Assembly (NCBI RefSeq): GCF_018294505.1
Contig: NC_057813.1
Location: forward strand, 320,935,191-320,999,190
Reading direction: 5' to 3'
DNA: 64,000 nucleotides
Origin: Triticum aestivum
Lineage: Eukaryota; Streptophyta; Magnoliopsida; Poales; Poaceae
The notes beneath the pieces were generated by a model. That model worked only from the letters and a program-made list of their open reading frames with translations. It had not been told where the DNA came from and did no database searches. A program made the translations under genes and the position numbers. Below are positions 1 to 10,910 of this stretch, piece by piece. Each line of letters begins with the position of its first letter. Position 1 is the stretch's first letter.

Positions 1-824
1 ATCAAGTTCATCAAAAAGGGATATTTCAAGAGAATCAATGGGATCATAACAATCATCATATCAATCATCCTTAGGTAAACACAAAGGGAAATCAAACAAT
101 GTATGAGTTGAAGAGTTACTCTCATTAGAAGGTGGGCACGGGTAGGTAATCCGCTCTTCCTTTTTTTGTTCTTCGCTCTCCTCATCATCTTCTTCATCAA
201 TGAGCTCACAGTTTCATCAATTTCTTCTTCCGTAGACTCCTGCAAAATATTAGTCTCTTCTTGGATAGCGGAGACTTTCTCAATAAATGCATCAATATCG
301 GAATTGAATTCATAATTCTCATAGCAATATTTAAGTATAGCAAAAAATTTAGGTCTGTAAATAGCATCATCAAGATTTTCACACTCTTTAAATAAAGATT
401 CAATCTCATAAGCACCCATAAAAGCAACGAATTCTCCTATTTGTTCCACAACATAGTAATCATATATACCATTAGCATAAGAAGCTAAGGTTTCATTATC
501 ATTAGATTTGCATGAAAAGGGAAGGTGTGGAGCCCTCATCCTAGAGCAACAAGTATAATCATATCTCAAGCATAGTTGCCGAGCATACCAATGCAACATA
601 TAAATTTGATCCCATAATAGTTTCCCTTTTTGTGTCAAGCGATAATCCCTAAAGTATTCACGTTAATCCAACGTGTCTCCCATAACATAATTGAATGGGG
701 TTTTCTCAGGATTATCAAAGTAGTACATAATATCTTTCACATGATGAGCATCGAGGGTTTTAGGAGGTTCCCCATCTCCATGAGTAGCAAGTAAACCTAA
801 TTTTTTTGGTATTTCGTGTTCCAT
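1..824 (-). pseudogene. Element F anonymous ORF, frameshifted, partial
   Basis: An ATG at 824 (minus) opens a reading frame beginning MEHEIPKKLG that resembles the ORF of element D, with shared stretches such as EFVAFMGAYEIES and VSSL near an acidic block. A TAG interrupts it about 50 codons in. A one-base deletion relative to D near 199 (F reads ttcatcaatgag where D reads ttcatccaatgag) then shifts the frame inside the acidic segment. No gag, protease or polymerase motif is visible. The function of this ORF type is unknown to me. It recurs in elements D and, more distantly, G. The C-terminal part lies beyond position 1. Confidence 0.7.
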
Positions 825-907
825 ATCCAACTAAGAACAGCAAATAAAAATTACTGGGTGATAAAGCAAACAAGCACACACGAGAATATTCACCCCACGC
901 TATGACT

Positions 908-924
908 CCCAGGCAACGGCGCTA
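908..924 (-). other. Element F primer binding site (tRNA-Asp type, mutated)
   Basis: The plus strand reads cccaggcaacggcgcta, the complement of a tRNA-Asp primer binding site (canonical TGGCGCCGTTGCCGGGG) with two changes. It lies 11 bases inside the LTR boundary at 936, the same spacing as in element D, and fixes the element as minus strand. Confidence 0.8.
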
Positions 925-935
925 GAAAAAGGTCT

Positions 936-1164
936 CGATAACCCACAAGTATAGGGGATCAATTGTAGCCTCTTTTGATAAGTAAGAGTGTCGAACCCAA
1001 TGAGGAGCTAAAGGTAGAACAAATATTCCCTCAAGTTCTATCGACCACCGATACAACTCTATGCACGCTTAACGTTCGCTTTACCTAGAACAAGTATGAA
1101 ACTAGAAGGATTTTGTAGGTGTTGTTAGATAGGTTTGCAAGAATATAAAGAGAACGTAAACTAG
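936..1164 (-). repeat. Element F 5' LTR, segment 1 of 3
   Basis: This is the 3' terminal part of the minus-strand LTR. The outer base pair is mutated: the plus strand reads cgataaccc where D has tgataaccc. The segment ends at the actag target duplication of E (1160-1164), and the LTR resumes at 50520. Confidence 0.85.
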
Positions 1165-1430
1165 TGAAAGTGCAACTATCCTTGGGTGGTATTGGTAATT
1201 CCCAACAACATATAGCTCATTGAGCTAATGCTATTTCAAGATAAATATTTCAGGAAAGCTCAATAATTGGCATGGCATGGATGAGAAAAGTGGATCCCTC
1301 AAGATGCTAAGGACAAAAGGATTGGCTCAAGCTCAAAGCACAAGACTCTACATTTTCTATTTTTGTGATCCAAGATCACATTGAGTCTATAGGAAAAGCC
1401 AATACTATCAAGGAGGGATGAGGTGTTGCT
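1165..1430 (+). repeat. Element E 5' LTR, segment 1 of 2
   Basis: This is the first 266 bp of the LTR, opening tgaaagtgcaactatcc and matching 48839-49105 closely. It is interrupted by element D at the duplicated target ttgct (1426-1430, repeated at 38124-38128). Confidence 0.92.
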
Positions 1431-2965
1431 TGATAACCCACAAGTGTAGGGGATAATTGTAGCCTCTTTCGATAAGTAAGAGTGTCAGACCCAATGAGGA
1501 GCTAAAGGTAGAACAAATATTCTCTCAAGTCCTATCTGCCACTGATATGACTCTACGCATGCTTAGTGTTCGCTTTACCTAGAACAAGTATGAAACTAGA
1601 AGTACTTTGTAGGTGTTGTTGGATAGGTTTGCAAGATAATAAAGAGCACGTAAATATAAACTAGGGGCTGTTAGATAAACAAGCAATAAAGTAAATATAG
1701 CGAGTGTGGAAAAGTGGTGGTAGGAGTTGTGAAATTGTCCCTAAGCAATTGACTACCTTACTAGATCGATAGCAAGTGTTATGTGGGAGAGGCATAAGCT
1801 AACATACTTTCTCTTCTTGGATCATATGCACTTACGATTAGAACTCTAGCAAGCATCCGCAACTACTAAAGATCATTAAGGTAAAACCCAACCATAGAAT
1901 TAAAGCATCAAGTCCCCTTTATCCCATACGCCACAACCCCCTTACTCGGGTTTATGCTTCTGTCACTCAAACAACCCAATATAAGCGAATCATGAACGTA
2001 TTGCAACACCCTACAGCGGGAATCCCTTACTCTTGCGCGACACGGAGGGCACAATAGGACAGCAACATAACCACAAGCAAATTAAACCAATCATAGCAAT
2101 TCATTAATCACCGATAGGACAACGAAAATCTACTCAAACATCATAGGATGGCAACACATCATTGGGTAATAATATGAAGCATAAAGCACCATGTTCAAGT
2201 AGAGGGTACAGCAGTTTGCGGGAGAGTGGACCACTGAATATAGATGACGGAAGGTGATGGAGATGTTGGTGAAGATGGCGGAGGTGTTGGTGAAGATCGC
2301 GGTGATGATGATGGCCCCCGGCGGCGTTCCGGCGCCACCGGAAGCAAGGGGGAGACCCCCCCCCCTTTCTTGTTCTTCTTCCTTGACCTTCTCCCTAGAT
2401 GGGAGAAGGGTTTCCCCTCTGGTTCTTGGCTCCCATGGCATGGGAGGGGCGAGATTCCCTTCGAGATTGGATCTGTCTCTCTGTCTCTCTCTGTTTCTGC
2501 GTTCCAGGATTCTGCCCTGGCACCGTTTCTTTTATATCCGGAGATCCGTAACTCCGATTGGATTGAAACCTTCGCCCAGATATTTTTCCAAAAAATATCT
2601 TTCTTGCGGCCAAAGAAGGGCATCAACTGCCTTACGAGGGGCCCACGAGGGTGGGGGCACGCCCACCTAGAGTGGGCGTGGGTCCCTGTCTCGTGGCCAC
2701 CTCGGGCACCGTCTCGCGTTGATTTTACTTCCCAAAAATCACAAATATTCCAAAATAATTCTCCGTCCGTTTTTATCCCATTTGGACTCCATTTGATATT
2801 GGGTTTCTGCGAAACATAAAACATGCAACAGACAGGAACTGGCACTGGGCACTGGATCAATATGTTAGTCCCAAAAATAATATAAAAATTTGCCAAAAGT
2901 ATATGAAAGCTGAATAATATTGGCATGGAACAATCAAAAATTATAGATACGACGGAGACGTATTA
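1431..2965 (-). repeat. Element D 3' LTR
   Basis: It opens on the plus strand with tgataacccac and closes with gacgtatta, so the minus-strand start is TAATACGTC, mutated from TGATACGTC in the partner LTR. It has the length and content of the split 5' LTR (7418-8665 and 37860-38123). Several 60-240 residue open frames inside it are chance frames in LTR sequence, recurring in all copies without start or length conservation. Confidence 0.9.
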
Positions 2966-2999
2966 GCATCCCCAAGCTTAATTCTTGCTCGTCCTCGAG
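2966..2999 (-). other. Element D polypurine tract region
   Basis: Read on the minus strand the sequence runs GAGCAAGAATTAAGCTTGGG then GATGC directly into the LTR start. The same block precedes the 3' LTRs of A (19471-19494) and G (56490-56513). It is the expected plus-strand priming site. Confidence 0.75.
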
Positions 3000-5943
3000 T
3001 AGGTAAATGATAAAAAGATAATTTTTGATGTGGAATGCTACCTAGCATAATATTGATCATATGTCTAATCATGGCATGAATATTAAGACACGAGTGATTC
3101 AAAGCAATAGTCTATCATTTGACATAAAAACAATAATACTTAGGGCATCCCAACAAACAATCATGTCTTTCAAAATATCAATGCTTCAGAACGTTATCCC
3201 TACAAAATCATTTAGTCTGGTATGCTCCCTTTTCTTAACACAAGGTACCCCTCATGCTTATCCCGGTGTCAGCCAAGAAATTGTTTCATACTTTAGTATT
3301 CCCAAACTTTTTCAACCTTCACGCAATACATAAGCATGAGCCATGGATATAGCACTATGGGTGGAATAGAATATGATGGTGGGGGTTGTGTGGAGAAGAC
3401 AAAAAGGGAAAAAGTCTCACATCGACGCAGCTAATCAACGGGCTATGGAGATGCCCATCAATTGATGTCAATGCGAGGAGTAGGGATTGCCATGCAACGG
3501 ATGCACTAGAGCTATAAGTATATGAAAGCTCAAACTGAAAACTAAGTGGGTGTGCATCCAAGTTGCTTGCTCGTGAATACCTAGGGCATTTGAGGAAGCC
3601 CATCATTGGAATATACAATCCAAGTTCTATAATTAAAATTCCCACTAGTATATGAAAGTGACAATATAGGAGACTCTCTATATGAAGAACATGGTGCTAC
3701 TCTGAAGCACAAGTGTCGTAAAAGGATGGTAACATTGCCCCTTTTCTTTTTCTTTTTTTTTATTTTTTTTTATTTTTTTGGGTGGGCTTCTTTGGCCCCC
3801 CTTTTTTTACTTAGGCTTCTTTGGCCTCTCTTTTTTCCTTTTTTTCATGGGGCAATGCTCTATAATGATGATCATCACACTTTATTTACTCCGGCGGTGT
3901 ACCGGGATACTAGAATAAGGATATGACTCTATATGATTGCCTCCGGCGGTGTACCGGGATGTGCAATGATCTAGTGTTGCAATGACATAAAAAATGGACA
4001 AGTCATGAAAACATCATGCTAGCTATCTTACGATCATGCAGCAATATGACAATAAATTCTCAAGTCATGAATATGATGATGATGGAAGTTGCATGGCAAT
4101 ATATCTCGGAATGGCTATGGAAATGCCATGATAGGTAGGTATGGTGGCTATTTTGAGGAATATATAAGGAGGCTTATGTGTGATAGAGTGTATCATATCA
4201 CAGGGTTTGGATGCACCGGTGAAGTTTGCACCAACTCTTGAGGTGATAAAGGCAAATGCACGGTACCGAAGAGGCTAGCAATGATGGAAGGGTGAGAGTG
4301 CGTATAAACCATGGACTCAACATTAGTCATAAAGAACTCACATACTTATTGCAAAAAATTATTAGCCCTCGAAACAAAGTACTACACGCATGCTCGTATG
4401 GGGGAGGTTGGTAGGAGTTAACCATCGCGCGCCCCCGACTTTCACGCAAAGATAAACAATTAAAATACAATGCGCGCCAATTTGATTACATAGTTAGTAG
4501 ACCATAGTGCATGCTTCGGGAATAACAAACCTTAACACCAACATGCTTACTAAACACAACCATCTACTAGTACCTCCCACATATTATCATCTCTATATCA
4601 CAAAACTATTGCAAGGAATCAAACATATCATATTCAGCGAGCTACAAGTTTATGTAGGATTTTATGACTAACCATGTGAATAACCAATTCATGTCATCTC
4701 TCTAAATAGATATAAGTGAAGCAAGAGAGTTTAATTCTTTCTACAAAAGATATGCCCACGCTCTAACAAATATAAGTGAAGCAAAAGAGCATTCTACAAA
4801 TGGCAGTTTTCTAAGTGAAGAGAAACAGGCAGTCCAAACTTCAAATGATTTAAGTGAAGCATGTGAAGCATTCTATAAAGCCATACTCAAAAAATTTAAG
4901 TGAGGTGCAGTGAGAATTCTATAAATCAACCAAGGACTATCTCATACCAGCATGGTGCATAAAGGAAAAATGAAAACTAAATGCAAAAGACGCTCCAAGA
5001 CTTGCACATATCGCATGAACGAAACGAATACGAAAACATACCGATACTTGTTGAAGAAAGAGGGGATGCCTTCCGGGGCATCCCCAAGTTTAGACGCTTG
5101 AGTCTCCTTGAATAATATTTACTTGGGGTGCCTTGGGCATCCCCAAGCTTGAGCTTTTGCCTCTCTTCCTTTTCCTCATATCGAGACCTCCTCCATCAAA
5201 CACTTCATCCACACAAAACTTCAACAGAAAACTCGGTAAGATCCGTTAGTATAATAAAGCAAATCAATACTCTAAGTATTGTTGCAAACCAATTCATATT
5301 TTTTTGCATTGTTTCTACTGTAATATAACTTTTCCATGGCTTAATCCACTAATATAAATTGATAGATTCATCAAAACAAGCAAACTATGCATCAAAAACA
5401 GAATCTGTCAAAAACAGAACAGTCTGTAGCAATATGAACATTCACCATACTTATGGTACCCCAAAACTTCTACCAGAATTAGGAAAAATAAAAAATTTGT
5501 ATATAAAGACAGTGCAAAAATAATCAGACCCGTTTGATGTTCCAGCAAAAAATGTAAAATCGCGCACTACAGCCAAAGTTTCTGTCCTGCACCGTACAAA
5601 CCAACAAGCATTGTAAACATCCTAAAGGCAAACCTTGGAACATTATTTTTATAATACATTGGAATTGTACAAGCGGATAATTATTTTTGATGAAAAGTTT
5701 CTGTAATCAAGATTCACAAAGTTTCCGTGAGCATGATCAAAGTTCAAGGATCTCTCCCACTTCAACAATGCTTGTCTCTCTCACTTTCACTTTCCTTTTT
5801 GAAAAGTTTTGGATTCCCCTCTTTATTTTTTTTGTTTTTAGACTATATAAAAGCACTCAACAGAAATAAATGACTCTCTAAAACTTTCGGGTTGTCTCCC
5901 TGGCAGCACTTTCTTTAAAGCCATTAAGCTAGGCATATAGTGC
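3000..5943 (-). other. Element D non-coding 3' region
   Basis: No convincing gene is visible. The stretch is collinear with 16700-19470 of A and 53760-56490 of G in inverse orientation. It contains a T-rich tract around 3735-3850 (a homopurine tract on the element strand) and two copies of a GC palindromic motif ccggcggtgtaccggga about 53 bp apart (about 3890-3907 and 3943-3959). A set of short repeats around the word aagtgaagc lies at 4700-4910. Short open frames here are shadows. Confidence 0.7.
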
Positions 5944-7244
5944 TCAAGTAATGAATCCACCCGGATCCCAAGGTATATCAAAGCCAATTTTAATTAACAA
6001 TGATTTGTAATTTAGTAGTGAGAACAAAGTAATATATATCATGCAACAATGAAGTCTAACTCTCTTCCTATGCATCCGCATGTCATAAAAGAATAATTCA
6101 TGCACACATAGTAAAGGCCAATGCATAGTATAAACAGTTTCTTGCAATTTTATCATATTGGAAACACGGAGAGGTGGAGATATAGTTCCTCTCTCATAAT
6201 AATTGCAAGTAGGAGAAGCAAGAACATGCATATTACATCTATAAAAATCATCATGTGTAGTAATAAAATGCAACCCATCAATATAATCCTCAATAAGCAC
6301 AAACTTCTCCAATAAAGTGTAGTCGGGAGAATTCAAAAAGATAATAGGACTGTCATGCGTGGGTGCAATAGCAACAATTTCATGTTTAACATAAGGAACT
6401 ATAGCAAGTTCATCTCCATAAGCATAATTCATAGTGGCATCTTGGCCACAAGCATAGCAAGTATCATCAAAAAGGGATATTTCAAGAGAATCAACGGGAT
6501 CATAACAATCATCATAGCTATCATCATAGCAATCATCCTTCGGTAAGAACGAAGGGACATTAAATAATGTATGAGTTGGAGGGTTACTCTCATTAGAAGG
6601 TGGGCACGGGTAGCTAATCCGCTCTTCCTCCTTTTGTTCTTCGCTCTCCTCATCATCTTTTTCATCCAATGAGCTCACAGTTTCAGTAATTTGTTCTTCC
6701 ATAGACTCCTGCAAAATATTATTCTCTTCTTGGACAGTGGAGGAGTCCTCAATATATAGCTTAACATAGGCATTAGAAGCATAATTATCATAACAATATT
6801 CAAGTATGGCAAAATTTTCAGATTTGTAAAGAGTAGCATCATACTTTTCAATCAAAGAAGCAATTTCATAAGCACCCTTAAAAGCAACAAATTCTTCAAT
6901 TTGTTGAACATCATAGTAATTATAAACACCCTTAGCATACGAAGATACTATTCCATTATCAGTAAACTCACATTGGTAGGGAAGGTGTTTCTTAGGGTTT
7001 TCAGAACAACAAGTAACATCATATATTTCACATAAAGTCCAAGCATAGCATTGCAAACGATGAATTTGATCCAGTAAAGTTTCCCTTTTTCAGATATACG
7101 GTGTCGCACATAACAAGCATGCTCATATAAAGATTTGCCCTCAACTAAGCTAGTTGGGGTTTCAGCACGAGCACAAAGGGATCGAAGATGATCCAAGTAA
7201 AAAGCTTCAGGAGTGTGATAGATTTTGAGTGGTTCTTCAACCAT
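5944..7244 (-). pseudogene. Element D anonymous ORF (acidic, Asp/Cys/Tyr-repeat), one frameshift
   Basis: This is the only long reading frame of D. The first available methionine is at 7244, and a further in-frame leader upstream opens after a TAG. The frame breaks near 7075, where D lacks a base present in F, and continues in another frame (7056-5944, 370 codons). Visible features are an acidic stretch rich in Glu around residues 125-145 of the second frame, a short tandem DDCYDDSYDDCYDP repeat near residues 175-190, and a basic C-terminal segment FFYDMRMHRKRVRLH. A related C-terminal segment (KMPMHRRYVRLE) occurs in the ORF of G. I do not recognise the family and see no gag, protease or polymerase motif. 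Confidence 0.65.
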
Positions 7245-7389
7245 TGGTGTAGTAGGTACAACTAATTTTTTGGTATTTTGCGTTTCCTACCCATAACTAG
7301 AGATAGAAAATAACTAAGAACAGCAAATAAAAATTACTAGTGATAAAGCAAACAAGCACACACGAGAATATTCACCCCACGCTATGACT

Positions 7390-7406
7390 CCCCGGCAACG
7401 GCGCCA
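7390..7406 (-). other. Element D primer binding site (tRNA-Asp)
   Basis: The plus strand ccccggcaacggcgcca is the exact complement of TGGCGCCGTTGCCGGGG, matching the 3' end of plant tRNA-Asp. It lies 11 bases from the LTR edge at 7418 and gives the element its minus orientation. Confidence 0.9.
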
Positions 7407-7417
7407 GAAAAAGGTCT

Positions 7418-8665
7418 TGATAACCCACAAGTGTAGGGGGTAATTGTAGCCTCTTTCGATAAGTAAGAGTGTCAAACCCAACAAGGAGCGAAAGGTAGAA
7501 CAAATATTCTCTCAAGTCCTGTCTGCCACTGATATGACTCTACGCACGCTTAGTGTTCGCTTTACCTAGAACAAGTATGAAACTAGAAGTACTTTGTAGG
7601 TGTTGTTGGATAGGTTTGCAAGATAATAAAGAGCACGTAAATATAAACTAGTGGTTGTTAGATAAAGAAGCAATAAAGTAAATATAGCGAGTGTGGAAAA
7701 GTGGTGGTAGGAGTTGTGAAATTGTCCCTAAGCAATTGACTACTTACTATGTGGGAGAGGCATAAGCTAACATACTTTCTCTTCTTGGATCATATGCACT
7801 TATGATTGGAACTCAAGCAAGCATCCGCAACTACTATTGATCATTAAGGTAAAACCCAACCATAGCATTAAAGCATAAAGTCCCCTTTATCCCATACGCC
7901 ACAACCCCCTTACTCGGGTTTATGCTTCTGTCACTCAAGCAACCCACTATAAGCGAATCATGAACATATTGCAACACCCTACAGTGGGAATCCCTCACGC
8001 TTGCGCGACATGGAGGGCACAATAGGACAGCAACATAACCACAAGAAAATTAAACCAATCATAGCAATTCATCAATCACCGATAGGACAACGAAAATCTA
8101 CTCAGACATCACAGGATGGCAACACATCATTAGGTAATAATATGAAGCATAAAGCACCATGTTCAAGTAGAGGGTACAGTGGGTTGCGGGAGAGTGAACC
8201 ACTAAATATAGATGGGGGAAGGTGATGGAGATGTTGGTGAAGATGGCGGAGGTGTTGGTGAAGATCGTGGTGATGATGATGGCCCCTGGCGGTGTTCCGG
8301 TGCTATCGGGAGCAAGGGGGGAGAGCCCCCCTTCTTCTTCTTCTTCCTTGACCTTCTCCCTAGATGGGAGAAGGGTTTCCCCTCTGGTCCTTGGCTCCCA
8401 TGGTGTGGGAGTGGTGAGAGCCCCTCCGAGATTGGATCTGTCTCTTTGTTTCTCTCTGTTTCTGCGTTTCCAGATTCTGCCCTGGCACCGTTTCTTTTAT
8501 ATCCGGAGATCCAAAACTCTGATTGGATTGAAACCTTCGCCCAGATCTTTTTCCAAAAATTGGCTTTCTTGTGGCTAAAGAAGGGCATCAACTGCCTTAT
8601 GAGGGGCCCACGAGGGTGGGGGCGCGTCCACCTAGAGTGGGTGTGGGCCCCTGTCTCGTGGCCAC
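7418..8665 (-). repeat. Element D 5' LTR, segment 1 of 2
   Basis: It opens with tgataacccac on the plus strand and matches 1431-2700. It is cut by element C after gtctcgtggccac; the rest of the LTR is at 37860-38123, starting ctcgggc as in the intact 3' LTR near 2700. Confidence 0.92.
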
Positions 8666-9137
8666 TGAGGAAGTCCGGAATTAAGGGGTCCTCGGACAGC
8701 CGGACTATATACTTTGGCCGGACTGTTGGACTATGAAGATACAAGATTGAAGACTTCGTCCCGTGTCCGGATGGGACTCTTGTTTGTGTGGAAGGCAAGC
8801 TTGGCAATTCGGATATGTAGATCTCCTTCTCTGTAACCGACTCTGTGTAACCCTAGCCCCCTCCGGTGTCTATATAAACTGGAGGGTTTAGTCCGTAGGA
8901 CAACAACAATCATAATCATAGGCTAGCTTCTAGGGTTTAGCCTCAACGATCTCGTGGTAGATCAACTCTTGTAATACTCATATCATCAAGATCAATCAAG
9001 CAGGAAGTAGGGTATTACCTCCATCGAGAGGGCCCGAACATGGGTAAAACATCGTGTCCCCCGCCTCCTGTTACCATTAGCCTTAGACGCACAGTTCGGG
9101 ACCCCCTACCCGAGATCCGCCGGTTTTGACACCGACA
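8666..9137 (+). repeat. Element C 5' LTR
   Basis: It opens tgaggaagtccgg and closes gacaccgaca. Its length equals the 3' LTR exactly (472 bp). The next bases, ttggtgctttcattgagag, occupy the primer-site position but I cannot match them to a specific tRNA. Confidence 0.9.
8871..8878 (+). promoter_or_regulatory. Element C LTR TATA box
   Basis: The word tatataaa lies in ggtgtctatataaactgg, 205 bp into the LTR. It is conserved in the 3' LTR at 37588-37595. It is the likely promoter of the genomic transcript. Confidence 0.6.
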
Positions 9138-9183
9138 TTGGTGCTTTCATTGAGAGTTCCACTGTGCCGTCGCGATAAGGCTT

Positions 9184-10607
9184 GATGGCTCCTTCAATCA
9201 TCTTCAACGACACGGTCCAAGGGGAGGCTTTCCTTCCCAGACAAATTCTTCGTATTTGGAGGCTCCATACTGTGGGCCAACTCGCTTGGCCATCTGGAGC
9301 AGATCGATAGCTACGCCCCTGGCCATCAGGTCAGGTTTGGAAGCTTGAACTATACTGCCGACATCCGCGGATACTTGATCTTCGACGGATTCGAGCCCAT
9401 GTCAGGTGCGCCAAACGGTCATGACGAGCATGACTTAGATCTGCCATCGGACAGTGTTTGGGAGATCGCGCCTGCGGCGGCGCCAGGAATAAATCCAGAG
9501 CAGATCGTGCCATCCGAGGACAGGTGGATGGACCCCGCCACGGAGGACGCACACTCCTCGGCCTTGGAGCCGAACACTGACCTCACCTCCTATGAGGTCG
9601 GAATCATCGGACCCTCGGACTCGACTCTGGCTACAGGATCCGAACTGCATACGACCATGCCTATCGAATCTGATTGGGCACCGGTCATGGAGTTCACCTC
9701 CGCGGATATTTTTCAGCACTCGCCCTTCGGTGACGTGCTAAATTCATTAAGGTCTCTTTCCTTGTCGGGAGACTCTTGGCCGAACTATGTCCGGCTTGAG
9801 TGGGAAGCGGATGGCGAAGAAATTCGTTCCCCACCCACCACCCACTTCAAAGCCACTGTCGATGACTTAACCGACGTGCTTGACTTCAACTCCGAAGACA
9901 TCGATGGTATGGACGATGATGCAGGAGAAGAACAGGAACCACCGCCTATAGGGCGCTGGACAGCCACCTCATCATATGATATATATATATATATGGTGGA
10001 CACCCCCAAAGAAAACAATGGCGGTGAGGCAACTAAAGATAATCCCTTGGAGAAGCAATCTAGGCACCGGCATCATAGGCGCCGCTCCAAGCCCTGCCAT
10101 AGCAAAAATAGTGATACCGGCACAAGAGATGATAACAATCCGGATGGTGCCGAAGACGAAAACAATCCTGCCCAGCCAGGCTTCAAGCAGTCCGAGCAAG
10201 AAGATGGGCAAGCTAGCCCTAAAGAACAGGCAACAGATGGAGAATCAGAGGATGATAACTACATGCCTCTCTCCAAATACGAAGTGAGCCTTGGCGACGA
10301 AGAATTCATCATGCCCGAGGATCCCGTCGAGCAGGAGCGCTTCAAGCGCCGGCTTATAGCCACTGCAAAAAGCCTGAAGAAAAAGCAGCAACAGCTTCAA
10401 GCTAATCAAGATCTACTAACTGATAGATGGACCGAGGTCCTGACTGCCGAGGAATACGGACTCGAGCGCCCTACCAAAAGTTACCCAAAGCGCAGGTTGC
10501 TACCTAAACTTGAGGAGGAGGCATTGAAGCCCACACTACCAGCACATGATGCGGCTGACCGGCCACCCCATGGCCGAGACAGAGCGGCGTACCAGCCCAA
10601 AGTCTAG
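9184..10607 (+). pseudogene. Element C gag, N-terminal region
   Basis: An ATG at 9184 opens a frame starting MAPSIIFNDTVQGEAF that reaches a stop within about 50 codons. The homologous continuation runs in the next frame and is open to 10607 (420 codons from 9345), so a frameshift lies near 9235. The protein is acidic and low in complexity, with a His/Arg-rich block near residues 240-250 of the open frame and a long charged helix-prone C-terminus (RLIATAKSLKKKQQQLQANQ), typical of the variable N-terminal part of Tat-type gag. An AT dinucleotide run at 9976-9991 lies inside the frame. Confidence 0.65.
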
Positions 10608-10910
10608 ACCGCACCCCGTCGCCAATCAAACAGTAATACTAAGGCCCGGGGCCACACGAAGGACCTGCGAGACATATTGGAAAATAAAGCAGGACAGTCA
10701 AGATCGATCAACGGATCACGAGGGCGCACCACAACGCGTGACGATAACCATCACGCCGGATACAATAAACAAAAGTCTGTCCGGGCCGAATACAACAGAC
10801 CAGACTCATTGGGACTATGACGGGATGTAGCCCGACATAGAGGCGCCGCACACCCCCTATGCTTCACTGATGAAGTAATGGATCATGAATTCCCATAAGG
10901 GTTTAAACCT

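Larger units (their letters stand above)
1..1164 (-). mobile_element. Element F, left segment: Athila-like LTR retrotransposon, runs off window
   Basis: This is the 5' half of a minus-strand, non-autonomous Gypsy/Athila-like element. Read on the minus strand it shows the end of a 5' LTR (936-1164), a primer binding site (908-924), a leader and an ORF that runs off the left edge. The sequence is closely similar to element D at 6464-7430 throughout. The 5' LTR continues at 50520-51008 and 58094-58886 because E and G inserted into it. The three pieces sum to 1511 bp against 1512 bp for the equivalent LTR of D. The element starts at 58886 and lies in the pol gene of H. Its 3' LTR is outside the window, so the target duplication cannot be checked. 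Confidence 0.88.

Noticed and set aside
2195..2926. Open frames of 190-243 residues on both strands at 2195-2926, recurring at 8202-8807 and 57919-58717
   Set aside because: They lie wholly within the LTRs of D and F, overlap on both strands, and shift start and stop between copies. They are chance frames in GC-rich LTR sequence.
4700..4910. Regularly spaced aagtgaagc words resembling a CRISPR-like or satellite array
   Set aside because: Unit spacing and intervening sequence are irregular, and the same words occur inversely at 17540-17700 in A. They are part of the element 3' region.
7390..7406. tRNA-Asp-like sequence that might be a tRNA gene
   Set aside because: Only the 3' 17 bases match and it abuts an LTR at the standard distance. 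It is a primer binding site.
9976..9991. AT dinucleotide run resembling a TATA promoter
   Set aside because: It lies inside the gag frame of C and is translated as Tyr-Ile repeats; it looks like a microsatellite expansion.
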